A program made the position numbers and the translations under genes. Below, one piece after another: positions 9,649 to 17,807 of a stretch of DNA of 64,000 nucleotides. Position 1 is the stretch's first letter; each line of letters opens with the position of its first letter. The stretch is taken from positions 62,001-126,000 of the forward strand of contig JARLHO010000112.1 in assembly GCA_031292215.1 (NCBI GenBank). Reading direction: 5' to 3'. The notes beneath the pieces were generated by a model. That model was not told the origin of the DNA. It saw only the letters and a program-made list of their open reading frames with translations, and did not search any database. The DNA is from Syntrophobacteraceae bacterium (GTDB lineage: Bacteria > Desulfobacterota > Syntrophobacteria > Syntrophobacterales > Syntrophobacteraceae).

Positions 9649-10539
9649 TTAGGAGGTCCCCTTTAAAAGAGACACCAGGAATTTGAAAGCATCCCGAAAT
9701 CCGGAAGCCTTTTTTGGAGGGGGCTCGGGTTTGTTGCGGTTCATATCCCGCACAACTTCCAGGGCGATCTCGGTATCTACGGGGTTTCGCTGATAGCCCA
9801 TGCCGGTGACCAGGGCATTGTCGCACAGGATATTTATAACCCGCGGGATCCCTTGTGCTTCCTCGACGATTATATTCATTGCGTCCAGGGTAAAAACAGG
9901 CGAATAAACCGAAGACGATTTCATGAGCCTGTGTAGAATGTAGGCAATGCCCTCATCGTGGGTTAGCGGGTTTATCCGGCCGTGAACGGCGATGCGTTGT
10001 TCGAGCTGTCTTAATTCGGGCAGTTCCAGTTTTTTCTGGAGTTCCGGCTGACCCACCAATATTATTTGTAAGAGCTTGTCCTCGGCGGTCTCGAGGTTTG
10101 AGAGCAGCCTGAGTCGCTCCAGGGTATCGTTTGGCATATTCTGAGCTTCATCGATTATAAATATCACGCACCGTTTTTTGTTAAATTCTTTTACGATGAA
10201 ATAGAAAAGCCTGTTTATACGATCGCTATCGTCTTCATCTTTAAGCGGAATACCGAGTTCCAAAAGAATCTGCTTTAAAAGCTGAGTAAATGAAACCGCC
10301 GAGTTGAATATATAAATGACCTTGAACTTTTTCGGATCTATTTGCTTCAAATAGGATCGCAATATCGTGGTTTTGCCAACTCCTACCTCGCCGGTTATGC
10401 AAATGAATCCCTTGCGCTCTTCAATCCCGTAGATGATCGATGAAATGGCTTCCCGGTGGCTCGCGCTGAGGAAGAGGAACTCCGGGTCCGGAGTTATGTG
10501 GAAGGGATTTTTCTCAAGCTTGTAGAAGTCTAGGTACAT
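9649..10539 (-). CDS. ExeA/GspA-like AAA ATPase
   Basis: This 296-residue ATPase begins MYLDFYKLEKNPFHITPDPEFLFL, here split by the typical Phe and Pro positions of the ExeA family, and continues with Walker A GEVGVGKTTILRSYL (about residues 46-60), Walker B CVIFIIDEAQNM (about 130-141) and a sensor region VGQPEL. ExeA/GspA uses ATP to insert the secretin ring through peptidoglycan, usually with ExeB. Here no ExeB, secretin or periplasmic peptidoglycan-binding domain follows and the protein ends soon after the ATPase lid domain, so it is a short stand-alone form like those near type II/IV or exopolysaccharide genes. It runs convergent to the MFS gene with 45 bases between their stops. A small DNA-binding-like gene lies upstream. 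Confidence 0.85.
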   Translation of the reverse strand: MYLDFYKLEKNPFHITPDPEFLFLSASHREAISSIIYGIEERKGFICITGEVGVGKTTILRSYLKQIDPKKFKVIYIFNSAVSFTQLLKQILLELGIPLKDEDDSDRINRLFYFIVKEFNKKRCVIFIIDEAQNMPNDTLERLRLLSNLETAEDKLLQIILVGQPELQKKLELPELRQLEQRIAVHGRINPLTHDEGIAYILHRLMKSSSVYSPVFTLDAMNIIVEEAQGIPRVINILCDNALVTGMGYQRNPVDTEIALEVVRDMNRNKPEPPPKKASGFRDAFKFLVSLLKGTS

Positions 10540-10641
10540 ATTGCCCTGAGAGTTTCAAATGACTAGACGGCGCCATGCAGGCGCAAGTGAGTTGACGCGG
10601 TCTTCATCGCTTCCGATGAGGCGCCAACACGAAAATCCAAC

Positions 10642-10896
10642 CTATTCGGATTCCGCGGCTCTTTCGCCACGCAGCAACCGCATGCTCTGAGTCATGGAAA
10701 AGCCCCCCTGGTTATCCGCGACCGGGACCACCCGCTTTTGGGGCAAAACGATTTCCACTTCGTCGTAGGTCTTTTCGATCAGCTCAACGAGCAGCTCGTT
10801 TAGGGGAACATCGATATCGGCGGCCATCATCCGCAGCTTCCTGTACGTGGAATCAGCCAATTTTACGGTAAGTTCGGTCCGTTTTCCCGCTTCCAT
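10642..10896 (-). CDS. Small ribbon-helix-helix-like protein
   Basis: This 84-residue protein has a short beta-strand-like start (ELTVKLAD), then two predicted helices (STYRKLRMMAADI and PLNELLVELIEKTYDEV), the pattern of CopG/Arc ribbon-helix-helix dimers. A charged tail follows. Such proteins are DNA-binding repressors or antitoxins. No toxin gene is adjacent. It lies 102 bases upstream of the ExeA-like gene in the same direction, so it could regulate that gene or itself. Dyads found just upstream (10962-10998) are candidate operators. The TCTTCCTCC complement before the start gives a GGAGGAAGA ribosome site. Confidence 0.6.
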   Translation of the reverse strand: MEAGKRTELTVKLADSTYRKLRMMAADIDVPLNELLVELIEKTYDEVEIVLPQKRVVPVADNQGGFSMTQSMRLLRGERAAESE

Positions 10897-10980
10897 CTAC
10901 TCTTCCTCCAGATAAATTCATTTAGAAACAAAATATTTAACGAGAATCTAAAGAGCTTTCGACGATATCGTATTCTTAAT

Positions 10981-10998
10981 ATTTCTGTCAACAGAAAT
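10981..10998. promoter_or_regulatory. 18-bp inverted repeat, candidate operator
   Basis: ATTTCTGTCAACAGAAAT is symmetric at 16 of 18 positions (8-bp arms, 2-bp centre). It lies in the 321-bp divergent spacer (10897-11217), 85 bases upstream of the small RHH gene and 220 bases upstream of the ligase gene. A second smaller perfect palindrome, ACGATATCGT, lies at 10962-10971. Either could bind the RHH protein or the RpiR regulator encoded in the BMC locus. The function is inferred from symmetry alone. Confidence 0.4.
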
Positions 10999-11083
10999 GC
11001 TCACTTAGAGTTGCGAGCAAATAAAATGTCCACATGACTGCGGTTTATTCCCGCGTGGTCGGAGCCCGGAATTTTCTAGTGGT

Positions 11084-11099
11084 GAAAATGATCACTTTC
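11084..11099. promoter_or_regulatory. 16-bp imperfect palindrome upstream of the BMC operon promoter
   Basis: GAAAATGATCACTTTC matches its own reverse complement at 14 of 16 positions around a TGATCA core. It ends 33 bases upstream of the predicted -35 box, a position suiting an activator or a repressor of the metabolosome operon. RpiR-family regulators bind short inverted repeats, and one RpiR gene lies in the locus, but the pairing is not shown by sequence alone. Confidence 0.4.
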
Positions 11100-11132
11100 G
11101 GCAGTTTGCAATCCGGGTATAAAAGATTTGCC

Positions 11133-11161
11133 TTGACACTATTTTTGAAAGAAAATATACA
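11133..11161 (+). promoter_or_regulatory. Predicted sigma70-type promoter of the BMC operon
   Basis: A perfect TTGACA (11133-11138) is followed by 17 bases and TATACA (11156-11161, four of six matches to TATAAT). The region is AT-rich, unlike its surroundings. Transcription would begin near 11168, leaving a leader of about 50 bases before the ATG at 11218, whose ribosome site GAGGAGGGA is strong. It would drive the ligase gene and, since most downstream gaps are short, perhaps the entire locus to 28.5 kb. Confidence 0.6.
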
Positions 11162-11217
11162 AACATTATAACAAAAAATTTGTTAAATTACATTCACGTG
11201 CGGCCGAGGAGGGACCC

Positions 11218-12552
11218 ATGGACAAAGAGGAGGTTCTAAAAAGGATCAAAGAGGCCCGGGTAGATACGGTCAGGGTAGAGTTTCCCGATATGCACGGGGT
11301 AAATCGAGGAAAGATTGTCCCGGCAAAGCGCATCGAGGAGGTTCTAGAGGAGGGGATAAACTGCGCAAAGCCCACCTTCGCCTTGGATCTCAACTACAAT
11401 GTTTTCTCCGGGACCGGAACGGCCGAAGAAGTTGACTATGCGGACATGACAATCATCCCCGACCTCGCGACCTTCTCCCTTGTCCCCTATCAGAACAATA
11501 CGGCCCGTATCATTGGTGACCTCTACGCGGATGGCGAGCTTTTCGCCTATTCTCCAAGAAGCCTGTTAAAGAAGGTGCTAAAGCGTTACAAAGAGATGGG
11601 CCTTGACCCGATCGCCGCAGTCGAATTGGAATTTTTTGTCTTCAAACAAAACGGCGCGGCCTTCGACTATTATTGCGACAGGCCGAGCAATGTTTACACC
11701 ATGACTCCGCGTACGGACCCCTCCGACCTGGTGCGCACCATCCAGAACACCTTACTGCAAATGGGGTTTGATGTCCTCTACTGCAACCACGAGTTCTTCC
11801 AGGGGCAGTACGAGATCAACTGGAAACACTCGGATGCTCTTAGCGCGGCCGATCAGGCCTTTACCTTCAAGGGGGTGTGCAAGGAACTGGCAGCCATAAA
11901 CGGTCTGTATGCGACCTTTATGGGGCGCCCGAAAAGCGAGATGGGCGGCAGCGGCTGTCACCTTCATTTTTCGATAAACGATGTGAAAACCGGAAAAAAC
12001 CTCTTTGACGATCCCAACGGCGACCAGGGCATGTCGACTCTGATGCGCAGTTTCATTGCCGGCCAGATGGCCCACGCAAAGGCGATGACCGCCTTTTTCG
12101 CACCCAACATCAATTCGTATAAGCGGTATGTGCTGGGAAATTTTGCCCCTTACTACCTGGCCTGCGGACTGGACAATCGGACCACCTACATCCGGGTTCC
12201 CCGCGAAAGGGGCAAGGCTACCAGAGTGGAAAACCGGGCCGCGTGCGCCTCGGTTAACCCCTACCTGGCGCTTGCCGTGGGGTTGATCGCAGCCCTTGAC
12301 GGTATTGAGAAAAAGATGGACCCCGGCGAATTCTACGTGGGCGATATCTATCGGGAGGAGCCCGGCAAGTTCGAAACGGTGCCTCTCTATCTGCACGAGG
12401 CCGTTGTCGAACTGAAAAAAGATGCCGTTCTGTGCGAGGCGATCGGCCCGGAGATCGTTAAAAATTTTACCACCATCAAAATGGGCGAAGCCGAAAGATT
12501 TCGAACGCACGTGACGGATTGGGAATTTAGCGAATATTCTTACCACCTTTAG
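11218..12552 (+). CDS. Glutamine synthetase-family gamma-glutamyl-amine ligase (GlnT/GmaS/PuuA-like)
   Basis: This 444-residue enzyme has the glutamine synthetase beta-grasp and catalytic domains. Visible motifs are the metal-binding VELEFFVF near residue 140, the glutamate/metal site GGSGCHLHFS near 242-251, the ATP loop N-S-Y-K-R-Y near 299-304, and an Arg-rich R-V-E-N-R segment near 336-340. The classic D-P-S-x-N-P-Y is replaced by C-A-S-V-N-P-Y, as in the side branches of the family that use amines rather than ammonia. Such enzymes join glutamate's gamma-carboxyl to an amine using ATP. The next three genes are glutamate-synthase-like subunits, the same set as gmaS-mgsABC of the N-methylglutamate route, so I infer that the substrate is an amine. 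Authentic GSIII activity cannot be excluded. Confidence 0.82.
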   Translation: MDKEEVLKRIKEARVDTVRVEFPDMHGVNRGKIVPAKRIEEVLEEGINCAKPTFALDLNYNVFSGTGTAEEVDYADMTIIPDLATFSLVPYQNNTARIIGDLYADGELFAYSPRSLLKKVLKRYKEMGLDPIAAVELEFFVFKQNGAAFDYYCDRPSNVYTMTPRTDPSDLVRTIQNTLLQMGFDVLYCNHEFFQGQYEINWKHSDALSAADQAFTFKGVCKELAAINGLYATFMGRPKSEMGGSGCHLHFSINDVKTGKNLFDDPNGDQGMSTLMRSFIAGQMAHAKAMTAFFAPNINSYKRYVLGNFAPYYLACGLDNRTTYIRVPRERGKATRVENRAACASVNPYLALAVGLIAALDGIEKKMDPGEFYVGDIYREEPGKFETVPLYLHEAVVELKKDAVLCEAIGPEIVKNFTTIKMGEAERFRTHVTDWEFSEYSYHL

Positions 12553-12586
12553 GTGTTCTTTTATCCCAAGATTTGAGGGGTGCTCT

Positions 12587-13486
12587 ATGTGCGGTATAGC
12601 GGGTCTGATTGTCAAGGACTCTGCCTCCCTGGGCGAGGACCTGATCGACATGTTAAAGGAACTTGAACACCGGGGAAAAGACGCCACTGGAATTGCCGTC
12701 TATGAAGATCGAGACGACATCCAGATTCGAGTGTCATTAATGGACCCATGCTGGAAAAAGGATTTGGAGGAGGTTGTCTGCGGATTTGGAGTCGCTTCCA
12801 ATGCAAAAATCTACAAAGGCGTAGGGAAGTTCACTTTCTATGAGGCCTCCCTGGCCATGGACCCCGAAAAGATATCCGAACTAAACTGGGCGATAGACTC
12901 AAACCCCAATCTCTGCGTGCATTCCCTTGGAAAGCACCTCAAGATCTACAAAGACCAGGGTTCCGCAGTCGAGCTCCAGCGCGTTCACCAGATTGCTCGA
13001 ACAAAAGCCACACACGGCATCGGCCATGTTCGCCTGGCTACCGAAAGCGTGGATAACATCAATTTTGCCCATCCCTTCACCTCCTATCTCTACCCCGAAC
13101 TGGCGATCGTCCATAACGGACAGTTTACCAACTACTTTAACATGCGCAGGAAACTGCAGAACCTGGGCGTTCGCTTCAAGACCAATAACGATTCCGAGAT
13201 GGCCGCCCACTTTCTGGCCTACCAGATGAAAAAAGCAAACATGGGGCTGGAAGAGGCCCTCTACAAGGCTTTGGACACCTTCGACGGGGTCTTTACCATC
13301 CTGGCGAGCACGACCAGCCAGATCGGCGTTGTCAAAGACCGACTGGGGATCAAGCCAATGCTCTTTTTCGAACAGGGCGATGGTGTGGTGCTCTTAGGGT
13401 CGGAGCAGATCTGTCTAACCCCAAGGGTCTCCGATGTATACGCGACGGAGATGGATCCGGGAGGCGTTAAAGTATGGTCCGTTTAG
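12587..13486 (+). CDS. Class II glutamine amidotransferase subunit (MgsA/GlxB-like)
   Basis: The 299-residue protein starts M-C-G-I-A-G, so Cys2 becomes the N-terminal nucleophile after Met removal, as in all Ntn amidotransferases. Further family marks are ELEHRGKDATGIAVY, the GHVRLATES segment near residue 147 and VHNGQFTNYF near 179. It equals the isolated GATase domain of glutamate synthase. In N-methylglutamate synthase the equivalent subunit (MgsA) splits a gamma-glutamyl amide and passes the amine to the FMN subunit. It overlaps the following GXGXG gene by 13 bases. The free-standing length agrees with MgsA/GlxB rather than with GltB (about 1500 residues). Confidence 0.87.
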   Translation: MCGIAGLIVKDSASLGEDLIDMLKELEHRGKDATGIAVYEDRDDIQIRVSLMDPCWKKDLEEVVCGFGVASNAKIYKGVGKFTFYEASLAMDPEKISELNWAIDSNPNLCVHSLGKHLKIYKDQGSAVELQRVHQIARTKATHGIGHVRLATESVDNINFAHPFTSYLYPELAIVHNGQFTNYFNMRRKLQNLGVRFKTNNDSEMAAHFLAYQMKKANMGLEEALYKALDTFDGVFTILASTTSQIGVVKDRLGIKPMLFFEQGDGVVLLGSEQICLTPRVSDVYATEMDPGGVKVWSV

Positions 13487-14175
13487 ATTTGCTGGGCATG
13501 GGCTCCCGCGAGGTCAACCGGAAGCTAAAAGAGATGCTGGGGAGCGAATCGGAGATCGATGTCGTAAACCCTCACTCCATCCACAACTTCGCAACGGCGC
13601 TCGCCGGTGGGGCGACGATTACCGTGCATGGCAGCACCGGCTTCTACACGGGGGGGTTTCTCGATGGCCCCACGGTGATTGTAAAGGGAAACACGGGCTG
13701 GTACACCGGAGACAACATGTCCGGTGGGGAAATTATTGTCGAAATGAACACGGGAAGCAATGCCGGGCCCTCGATGCTTGGCGGCACACTGCTCGTCAGG
13801 GGAAACAGCGGGAGCAGGGCCGCCTACGGAATGAAGGGCGGCAATTTTATCGTCTGCGGCAATGTGGGGCGCTGGCTGGGTCAAATGACTCTGGGCGGCC
13901 GTATCATTGCGCTTGGCGAAGTGGGCCAGGGGGTTGGCGAGTCGGTCTATAACGGCGTCATTCATGTTGTCGACCCCGGGGTCGAAGAGAAGCTGGGCGG
14001 CAATGTCCGAGTGATTCCCATAGAAGATCGGGAAAAGAAGGAAATCGAGGTAATTTTTAAAAAATACGGAATCGAGCGTGGTGTCGACGACTTTCGCAGT
14101 ATCGTTCCCAAGATATACGGGCGCCATCAATATGTGCTGTTCAAACCTACTCACCTAAAAGCGGTGCAGCCATGA
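13474..14175 (+). CDS. GXGXG beta-helix subunit of a glutamate-synthase-like complex (MgsB/GlxC-like)
   Basis: This 233-residue protein is the isolated C-terminal GltB domain: it shows repeated short turns of G-x-T/N-x-G-x-Y/x-T-G, for example HGSTGFYTGG, KGNTGWYTGD, EMNTGSNAG, RGNSGSRAAYGMKGG, which build a right-handed beta-helix. The domain has a structural and channelling role in glutamate synthase. The start overlaps the GATase gene by 13 bases and the stop overlaps the next ATG by four bases, so the three subunits are translationally coupled. The length equals that of MgsB and GlxC. Confidence 0.87.
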   Translation: MVRLDLLGMGSREVNRKLKEMLGSESEIDVVNPHSIHNFATALAGGATITVHGSTGFYTGGFLDGPTVIVKGNTGWYTGDNMSGGEIIVEMNTGSNAGPSMLGGTLLVRGNSGSRAAYGMKGGNFIVCGNVGRWLGQMTLGGRIIALGEVGQGVGESVYNGVIHVVDPGVEEKLGGNVRVIPIEDREKKEIEVIFKKYGIERGVDDFRSIVPKIYGRHQYVLFKPTHLKAVQP

Positions 14176-15467
14176 CGGGAAAAGAAGATAAGCAGACCAA
14201 GGCAAAAGATGTGCAACGGGGTGTCTGGAGTCCTGAGACAATAGCGAACATCAAAATTGCCGCGGAAACGGGAAAACACCGAATCCGGGGCTGTGGGACT
14301 CCGAGGAAGTTCCCCAATTTCGATGACTTGCTTGTCCTGCCGTCTCAATTGACGCGGATGGCGATCGATACCTACAGAGAGGACTGCAAGACGCAGACTG
14401 TTCTTGGAGCCCGCTATGCAAAAAAGCCTCTGATCCTGGAGACGCCCATTATGATATCGGGCATGTCTTACGGCGCGATCAGCAAAGAGGCGAAGATAGC
14501 CCTGGCAAAAGCCACGAGCATTGTTGGAACCTCGATCAATAACGGTGAAGGCGGTCTGCTTGCCGAAGAAAGAGCCAACTCCTACAAGCAGGTTGTCCAG
14601 ATCCTGCCCAGCCGGATAGGCTTTTCGCTCAAAAGCATCCAGGCGGCCGACGCTCTTGAGATCATCACCGGAATTGGCGCCAAACCTGGTCTTTCCGGCC
14701 ATTTAATGGGGAGCAAGATCACCAAGGAGATAGCCGCCTTCCGGCAACTGCCCGAGGGGATCGATCTGCACAGCCACCCGCGACACGGGGATATCTTCGG
14801 GGCCGACGACCTGTGTCTCAAAGTGGCCGAATTGCGGGATGTGACGGATAATCAGATACCGATCTTCATAAAGATCGCCGCCGGAAGGACTTGGGAAGAC
14901 GTAAAGATTGCCGTAAAGGCCGGCGTGGACGGCATTGTCGTCGACGGGGCCGAAGGGGGGACGGGTGCGGCTCCGGTTATCGCCGCCAACAACATCGGGA
15001 TCCCCGCCATGCCGGCGCTGGTTCAGGCGGTTCGAAGCCTGGAGGACATGGGGGTAAAGGATGAAGTCTCCCTCGTTATCTCGGGTGGCATAAAGGACGG
15101 CGCCGATGTGGCCAAGGCGCTCGCCCTGGGGGCGGATGCGGTAGCCATCGGGACTGGAGCGATGGTGGCCATGGGCTGTGTCGTGTGTCTTCGATGCCAT
15201 GAGGGCCGGTGTGCTTTCGGCATCGGTACGCAGGACCCGGAGCTCAGGAAAAATCTTGACATCGATCAAGCCGCTCAAAGAGTAGCCAACTATATCCAGG
15301 CAATGACCTATGAGGCCGTAGTTATTGCCAAGGCTGCCGGAAAGACCCAGTTGCAAAGCATGGAAAGAGAGGATCTTCGAAGCTTGACCCTGGAAGCGTG
15401 CGCCATGACGGGTGTTCCTCTCATTGGGTCCAACTATGTCTTCGGGGAAAGATTCGGTTTTTGCTAG
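14172..15467 (+). CDS. FMN-binding glutamate synthase-like subunit (MgsC/GlxD-like)
   Basis: This 431-residue protein is the FMN/[3Fe-4S] synthase domain. Signatures are PIMISGMSYGAISKEAK (about residues 95-111), SINNGEGGLL, the phosphate-binding GVDGIVVDGAEGGTG stretch (about 254-268), SGGIKDGADVAKALALGADAVA near 302-322, and a cysteine set C-x5-C-x4-C (Cys 336, 342, 347), which is the spacing of the [3Fe-4S] cluster in GltB. In the N-methylglutamate route this subunit reduces the imine of 2-oxoglutarate with the amine. The subunit lacks an NAD(P)H domain, so a separate electron donor is needed. The nearby ferredoxin and FAD/NAD proteins could supply it. Confidence 0.88.
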   Translation: MTGKEDKQTKAKDVQRGVWSPETIANIKIAAETGKHRIRGCGTPRKFPNFDDLLVLPSQLTRMAIDTYREDCKTQTVLGARYAKKPLILETPIMISGMSYGAISKEAKIALAKATSIVGTSINNGEGGLLAEERANSYKQVVQILPSRIGFSLKSIQAADALEIITGIGAKPGLSGHLMGSKITKEIAAFRQLPEGIDLHSHPRHGDIFGADDLCLKVAELRDVTDNQIPIFIKIAAGRTWEDVKIAVKAGVDGIVVDGAEGGTGAAPVIAANNIGIPAMPALVQAVRSLEDMGVKDEVSLVISGGIKDGADVAKALALGADAVAIGTGAMVAMGCVVCLRCHEGRCAFGIGTQDPELRKNLDIDQAAQRVANYIQAMTYEAVVIAKAAGKTQLQSMEREDLRSLTLEACAMTGVPLIGSNYVFGERFGFC

Positions 15468-15495
15468 CCGTCTTTGATGCTTTCTTTTTCGTGGG

Positions 15496-15822
15496 ATGGT
15501 GAAAATGAGAATAGAAGAGCATCCCATTTTGGGAACTTTCGAAAAGGGCAAGACGGTGAAGTTCACCTTTGACGGCAAGACCATGGAAGGATGTGAAGGG
15601 GAGCCCATCGCCATGGCCTTGAGGGCCCGGGGGGTGATCATTCACCGCTATACGACCAGAAGGAACGAGCCAAGAGGGGTTTTTTGCGCCATTGGGCGCT
15701 GTACGGATTGCATCATGGTAGTGGATGGAGTTCCCAATGTCCGTACCTGCGTGACTCCCCTCAGGGAGGGCGTGGATGTTCGCACCCAGATGGGAAAGGG
15801 ACCCGAAAGGATGCAAGGGTAG
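15496..15822 (+). CDS. (2Fe-2S) ferredoxin-like subunit of amine dehydrogenase (HcnA / SoxA N-terminal type)
   Basis: The 108-residue protein is a Fer2_4 domain: the motif C-x4-C-x2-C near residues 64-72 (FCAIGRCTDC) and a fourth Cys eleven residues on (VRTC) bind the [2Fe-2S] cluster. This is the N-terminal domain of sarcosine oxidase alpha and the first subunit in HcnABC-type and opine or proline dehydrogenases. A second ATG at 15505 is also possible. It is three bases upstream of the FAD/NAD protein gene, its expected partner. The complex appears split into separate polypeptides here (this one, 15826, 22849 and 23558). Confidence 0.85.
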   Translation: MVKMRIEEHPILGTFEKGKTVKFTFDGKTMEGCEGEPIAMALRARGVIIHRYTTRRNEPRGVFCAIGRCTDCIMVVDGVPNVRTCVTPLREGVDVRTQMGKGPERMQG

Positions 15823-15825
15823 AAT

Positions 15826-16914
15826 ATGCAAAGGCGCGAAGTGGTGGTGATAGGTGCGGGACCTGCGGGCCTTTCGGCGGCTATCGAGGCGGCCGGAAAC
15901 GGGGTCGATGTCGTCGTGTTCGACGAAAACGACAGGCCGGGCGGACAGTTGTTCAAGCAGATTCACAAGTTCTTCGGGTCAAAAGAGCATCGCGCCATGG
16001 AAAGAGGCTTCAACATCGGCAAGGATTTACTCGAGGAGGCGAAGTCTCTGGGGGTTTCGGTCGTTTTGAATGCCGTGGTGCTCGGTATTTATGAAAACGG
16101 CGTGATGAACGTGGTGCTAAACGATCGCATCGAGGAAGTAAAGGGGGAGAGGATCCTGGTCGCCACGGGGGCCTCCGAGAACATGGTCCCCTTTCCGGGC
16201 TGGACTCTTCCCGGGGTGATCGGCGCCGGCGCGGCCCAGACCATGACCAATATCCACGGTGTGCGGCCCGGCAGCAGGCTCCTCATGGTGGGCTCCGGAA
16301 ATGTCGGGGTCGTTGTCAGCTATCAAATGGTCCAGGCCGGCTGTGAAGTGGTCGCGGTGATCGATGCCGCGCCCAAAGTCGGGGGCTACGGCGTTCACGC
16401 GGCAAAGATCGCCCGGCAGGGCATTCCGTTTTTCCTCTCTCACACGGTCAAAGAGGCCCATGGGGCCGGGAGAGTCGAAGGGGCGACGATTATCCAGGTC
16501 GACGATAAATGGAAACCGGTCCCGGGGACGGAAAAACACTTTGAAGTCGATACCATCTGCGTGGCGGTCGGCCTCACCCCGATGACAAAGCTTTTGGGAA
16601 TGTCGGGTTGCAAAATGACCTATATACCGGTTCTGGGTGGCGCGGTTCCCGTTCACGATAGAGATCAGAGGACATCGATTCCCACCACCTATGTGGCGGG
16701 GGATGTGTCCGGCATAGAAGAGGCGAGCACCGCCATTTTGGAGGGGCGAATCGCCGGGCTGGCCATCGCCCGCAGCCTGGGCTACCTTGAAGACGGGGCC
16801 TTCTTGTCTCGGCGCGAAGAGTTGCTAAACAGCATGGCCGGGTTACGAGACGGGCCTCATGGAATTGCCCGAAGAGAGGCCAAAGAATTGATAAACGCTG
16901 CGGTTCAAGGATAA
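15826..16914 (+). CDS. FAD/NAD(P)-binding subunit of amine dehydrogenase (HcnB / SoxA-like)
   Basis: The 362-residue protein has an N-terminal FAD Rossmann motif G-A-G-P-A-G (about residues 10-15), an internal NAD(P) motif G-S-G-N-V-G near 157-162, LVATGASEN and the C-terminal T-Y-V-A-G-D-V-S-G segment contacting FAD. It equals the central domain of sarcosine oxidase alpha and of HcnB, but the BFD-type Fe-S tail normally fused at the C-terminus is absent and instead is encoded at 22849. The family passes electrons from a DAO-type flavoprotein to the respiratory chain or NAD. Its neighbours (2Fe-2S subunit and ferredoxin) form a tight cluster with gaps of three and four bases. Confidence 0.87.
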   Translation: MQRREVVVIGAGPAGLSAAIEAAGNGVDVVVFDENDRPGGQLFKQIHKFFGSKEHRAMERGFNIGKDLLEEAKSLGVSVVLNAVVLGIYENGVMNVVLNDRIEEVKGERILVATGASENMVPFPGWTLPGVIGAGAAQTMTNIHGVRPGSRLLMVGSGNVGVVVSYQMVQAGCEVVAVIDAAPKVGGYGVHAAKIARQGIPFFLSHTVKEAHGAGRVEGATIIQVDDKWKPVPGTEKHFEVDTICVAVGLTPMTKLLGMSGCKMTYIPVLGGAVPVHDRDQRTSIPTTYVAGDVSGIEEASTAILEGRIAGLAIARSLGYLEDGAFLSRREELLNSMAGLRDGPHGIARREAKELINAAVQG

Positions 16915-16918
16915 TCCC

Positions 16919-17422
16919 ATGGCTGATCACTTATCGAAAAAAGGCTATATCTCCGACGAAGAGCTCAAGCTCGGCTCGGGAGTGCCTTCCGAACAAAGGC
17001 GACGTCGAGGGCCGGTGGCGGTCATCGAATGCATCGAGGCAATCCCTTGCAACCCGTGCGAATCGAGTTGCAAGGCCCGGGCTATCTTTGTGGGGGCCGA
17101 CATCACCCATCCCCCCGAACTCTTCGAGGACAAATGTATCGGGTGCCTGTCCTGCGTTCCGATATGCCCCGGGCAGGCTATTTTTGTTGTCGATGAGAGT
17201 TACTCGGACCAAAGGGCTAGCGTAACTATGCCCTACGAGTTTTCTCCCCTGCCGGAGAAAAATGAGGTTGTTACCGCTTTGGACAGGTCGGGCCAGGTCT
17301 TGGGGGATGCGACCGTCAAGGCGGTCAGAAAGACGAAAAAAATGGATCGGACCGCCCTGGTGACCATTGAGGCGCCCAGGGAGTGGTCTATGAAGGCAAG
17401 GGCTTTTCGGTTGAAACGTTAA
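16919..17422 (+). CDS. 4Fe-4S ferredoxin-type subunit
   Basis: The 167-residue protein has a lower cysteine group C-x2-C-x3-C ([14 protein letters not shown], about residues 42-50) and a full C-x2-C-x2-C-x3-C-P set ([13 protein letters not shown], about 74-86), so probably two [4Fe-4S] clusters. A basic, Gly/Val-rich C-terminal part follows. Homologous proteins accompany HcnB-type dehydrogenases of proline or opines in anaerobes. It probably carries electrons from the amine-oxidising complex to the glutamate-synthase-like complex or to the PduS-like protein. It lies just four bases after the FAD/NAD gene and 25 bases before the first shell gene, joining enzymes and shell in one transcription unit. 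Confidence 0.78.
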   Translation: MADHLSKKGYISDEELKLGSGVPSEQRRRRGPVAVIECIEAIPCNPCESSCKARAIFVGADITHPPELFEDKCIGCLSCVPICPGQAIFVVDESYSDQRASVTMPYEFSPLPEKNEVVTALDRSGQVLGDATVKAVRKTKKMDRTALVTIEAPREWSMKARAFRLKR

Positions 17423-17447
17423 GAAGTCAATAACAGGGAGAAAAGGC

Positions 17448-17729
17448 ATGGCTGAACAAGCGTTGGGAATGGTGGAAACAAGGGGACTGGTGGCTGCCAT
17501 CGAGGCTGTGGACGCGATGGTGAAAGCTGCCAACGTTAAGGTTGTGGGCAAGGAAAAAGTTGGCGGCGGGCTGATTGCGATTTTCGTAAGAGGCGATGTC
17601 GGCGCGGTGAAGGCGGCAACGGATGCGGGGGCCGCTGCAGCTCAGAAGGTTGGGGAACTTGTCTCCGTACACGTCATCCCCAGGCCCCATGCGGATATCG
17701 AGTTTATCTTGCCGAAGCCCGAAAAATAG
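17448..17729 (+). CDS. BMC-H hexameric shell protein (PduA/PduJ/EutM type)
   Basis: A 93-residue single BMC domain. It shows A-L-G-M-V-E-T-R-G near residues 5-13, the V-x-A-A-D/N-A-M-V-K-A-A-N helix, the pore-loop region [17 protein letters not shown], and the end [12 protein letters not shown], all as in PduA and EutM. Such proteins form flat hexamers that tile the facets of the polyhedral shell and have the central pores for substrate. It is the only canonical BMC-H in the locus, so it should be the major shell protein. A strong stem-loop follows the gene, and may protect the upstream message. Confidence 0.95.
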   Translation: MAEQALGMVETRGLVAAIEAVDAMVKAANVKVVGKEKVGGGLIAIFVRGDVGAVKAATDAGAAAAQKVGELVSVHVIPRPHADIEFILPKPEK

Positions 17730-17743
17730 AGGTTTCAGCGCGA

Positions 17744-17791
17744 GGGTTCCTGTACGGCGTCCCACGTGGGATGCCCGGTTGCAGGGAACCC
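17744..17791 (+). other. Intercistronic stem-loop after the major shell gene
   Basis: The 78-base gap contains outer arms GGGTTCC (17744-17750) and GGAACCC (17785-17791) and a nested stem GCGTCCC (17757-17763) with GGGATGC (17768-17774, one G-U pair) around an ACGT loop. No T-run follows, so it is not a typical intrinsic terminator. A stem here could stabilise the upstream mRNA and lower readthrough, which fits the need for more BMC-H than of the other shell proteins. Confidence 0.55.
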
Positions 17792-17807
17792 CCCGGAGAG
17801 GTCCTGA

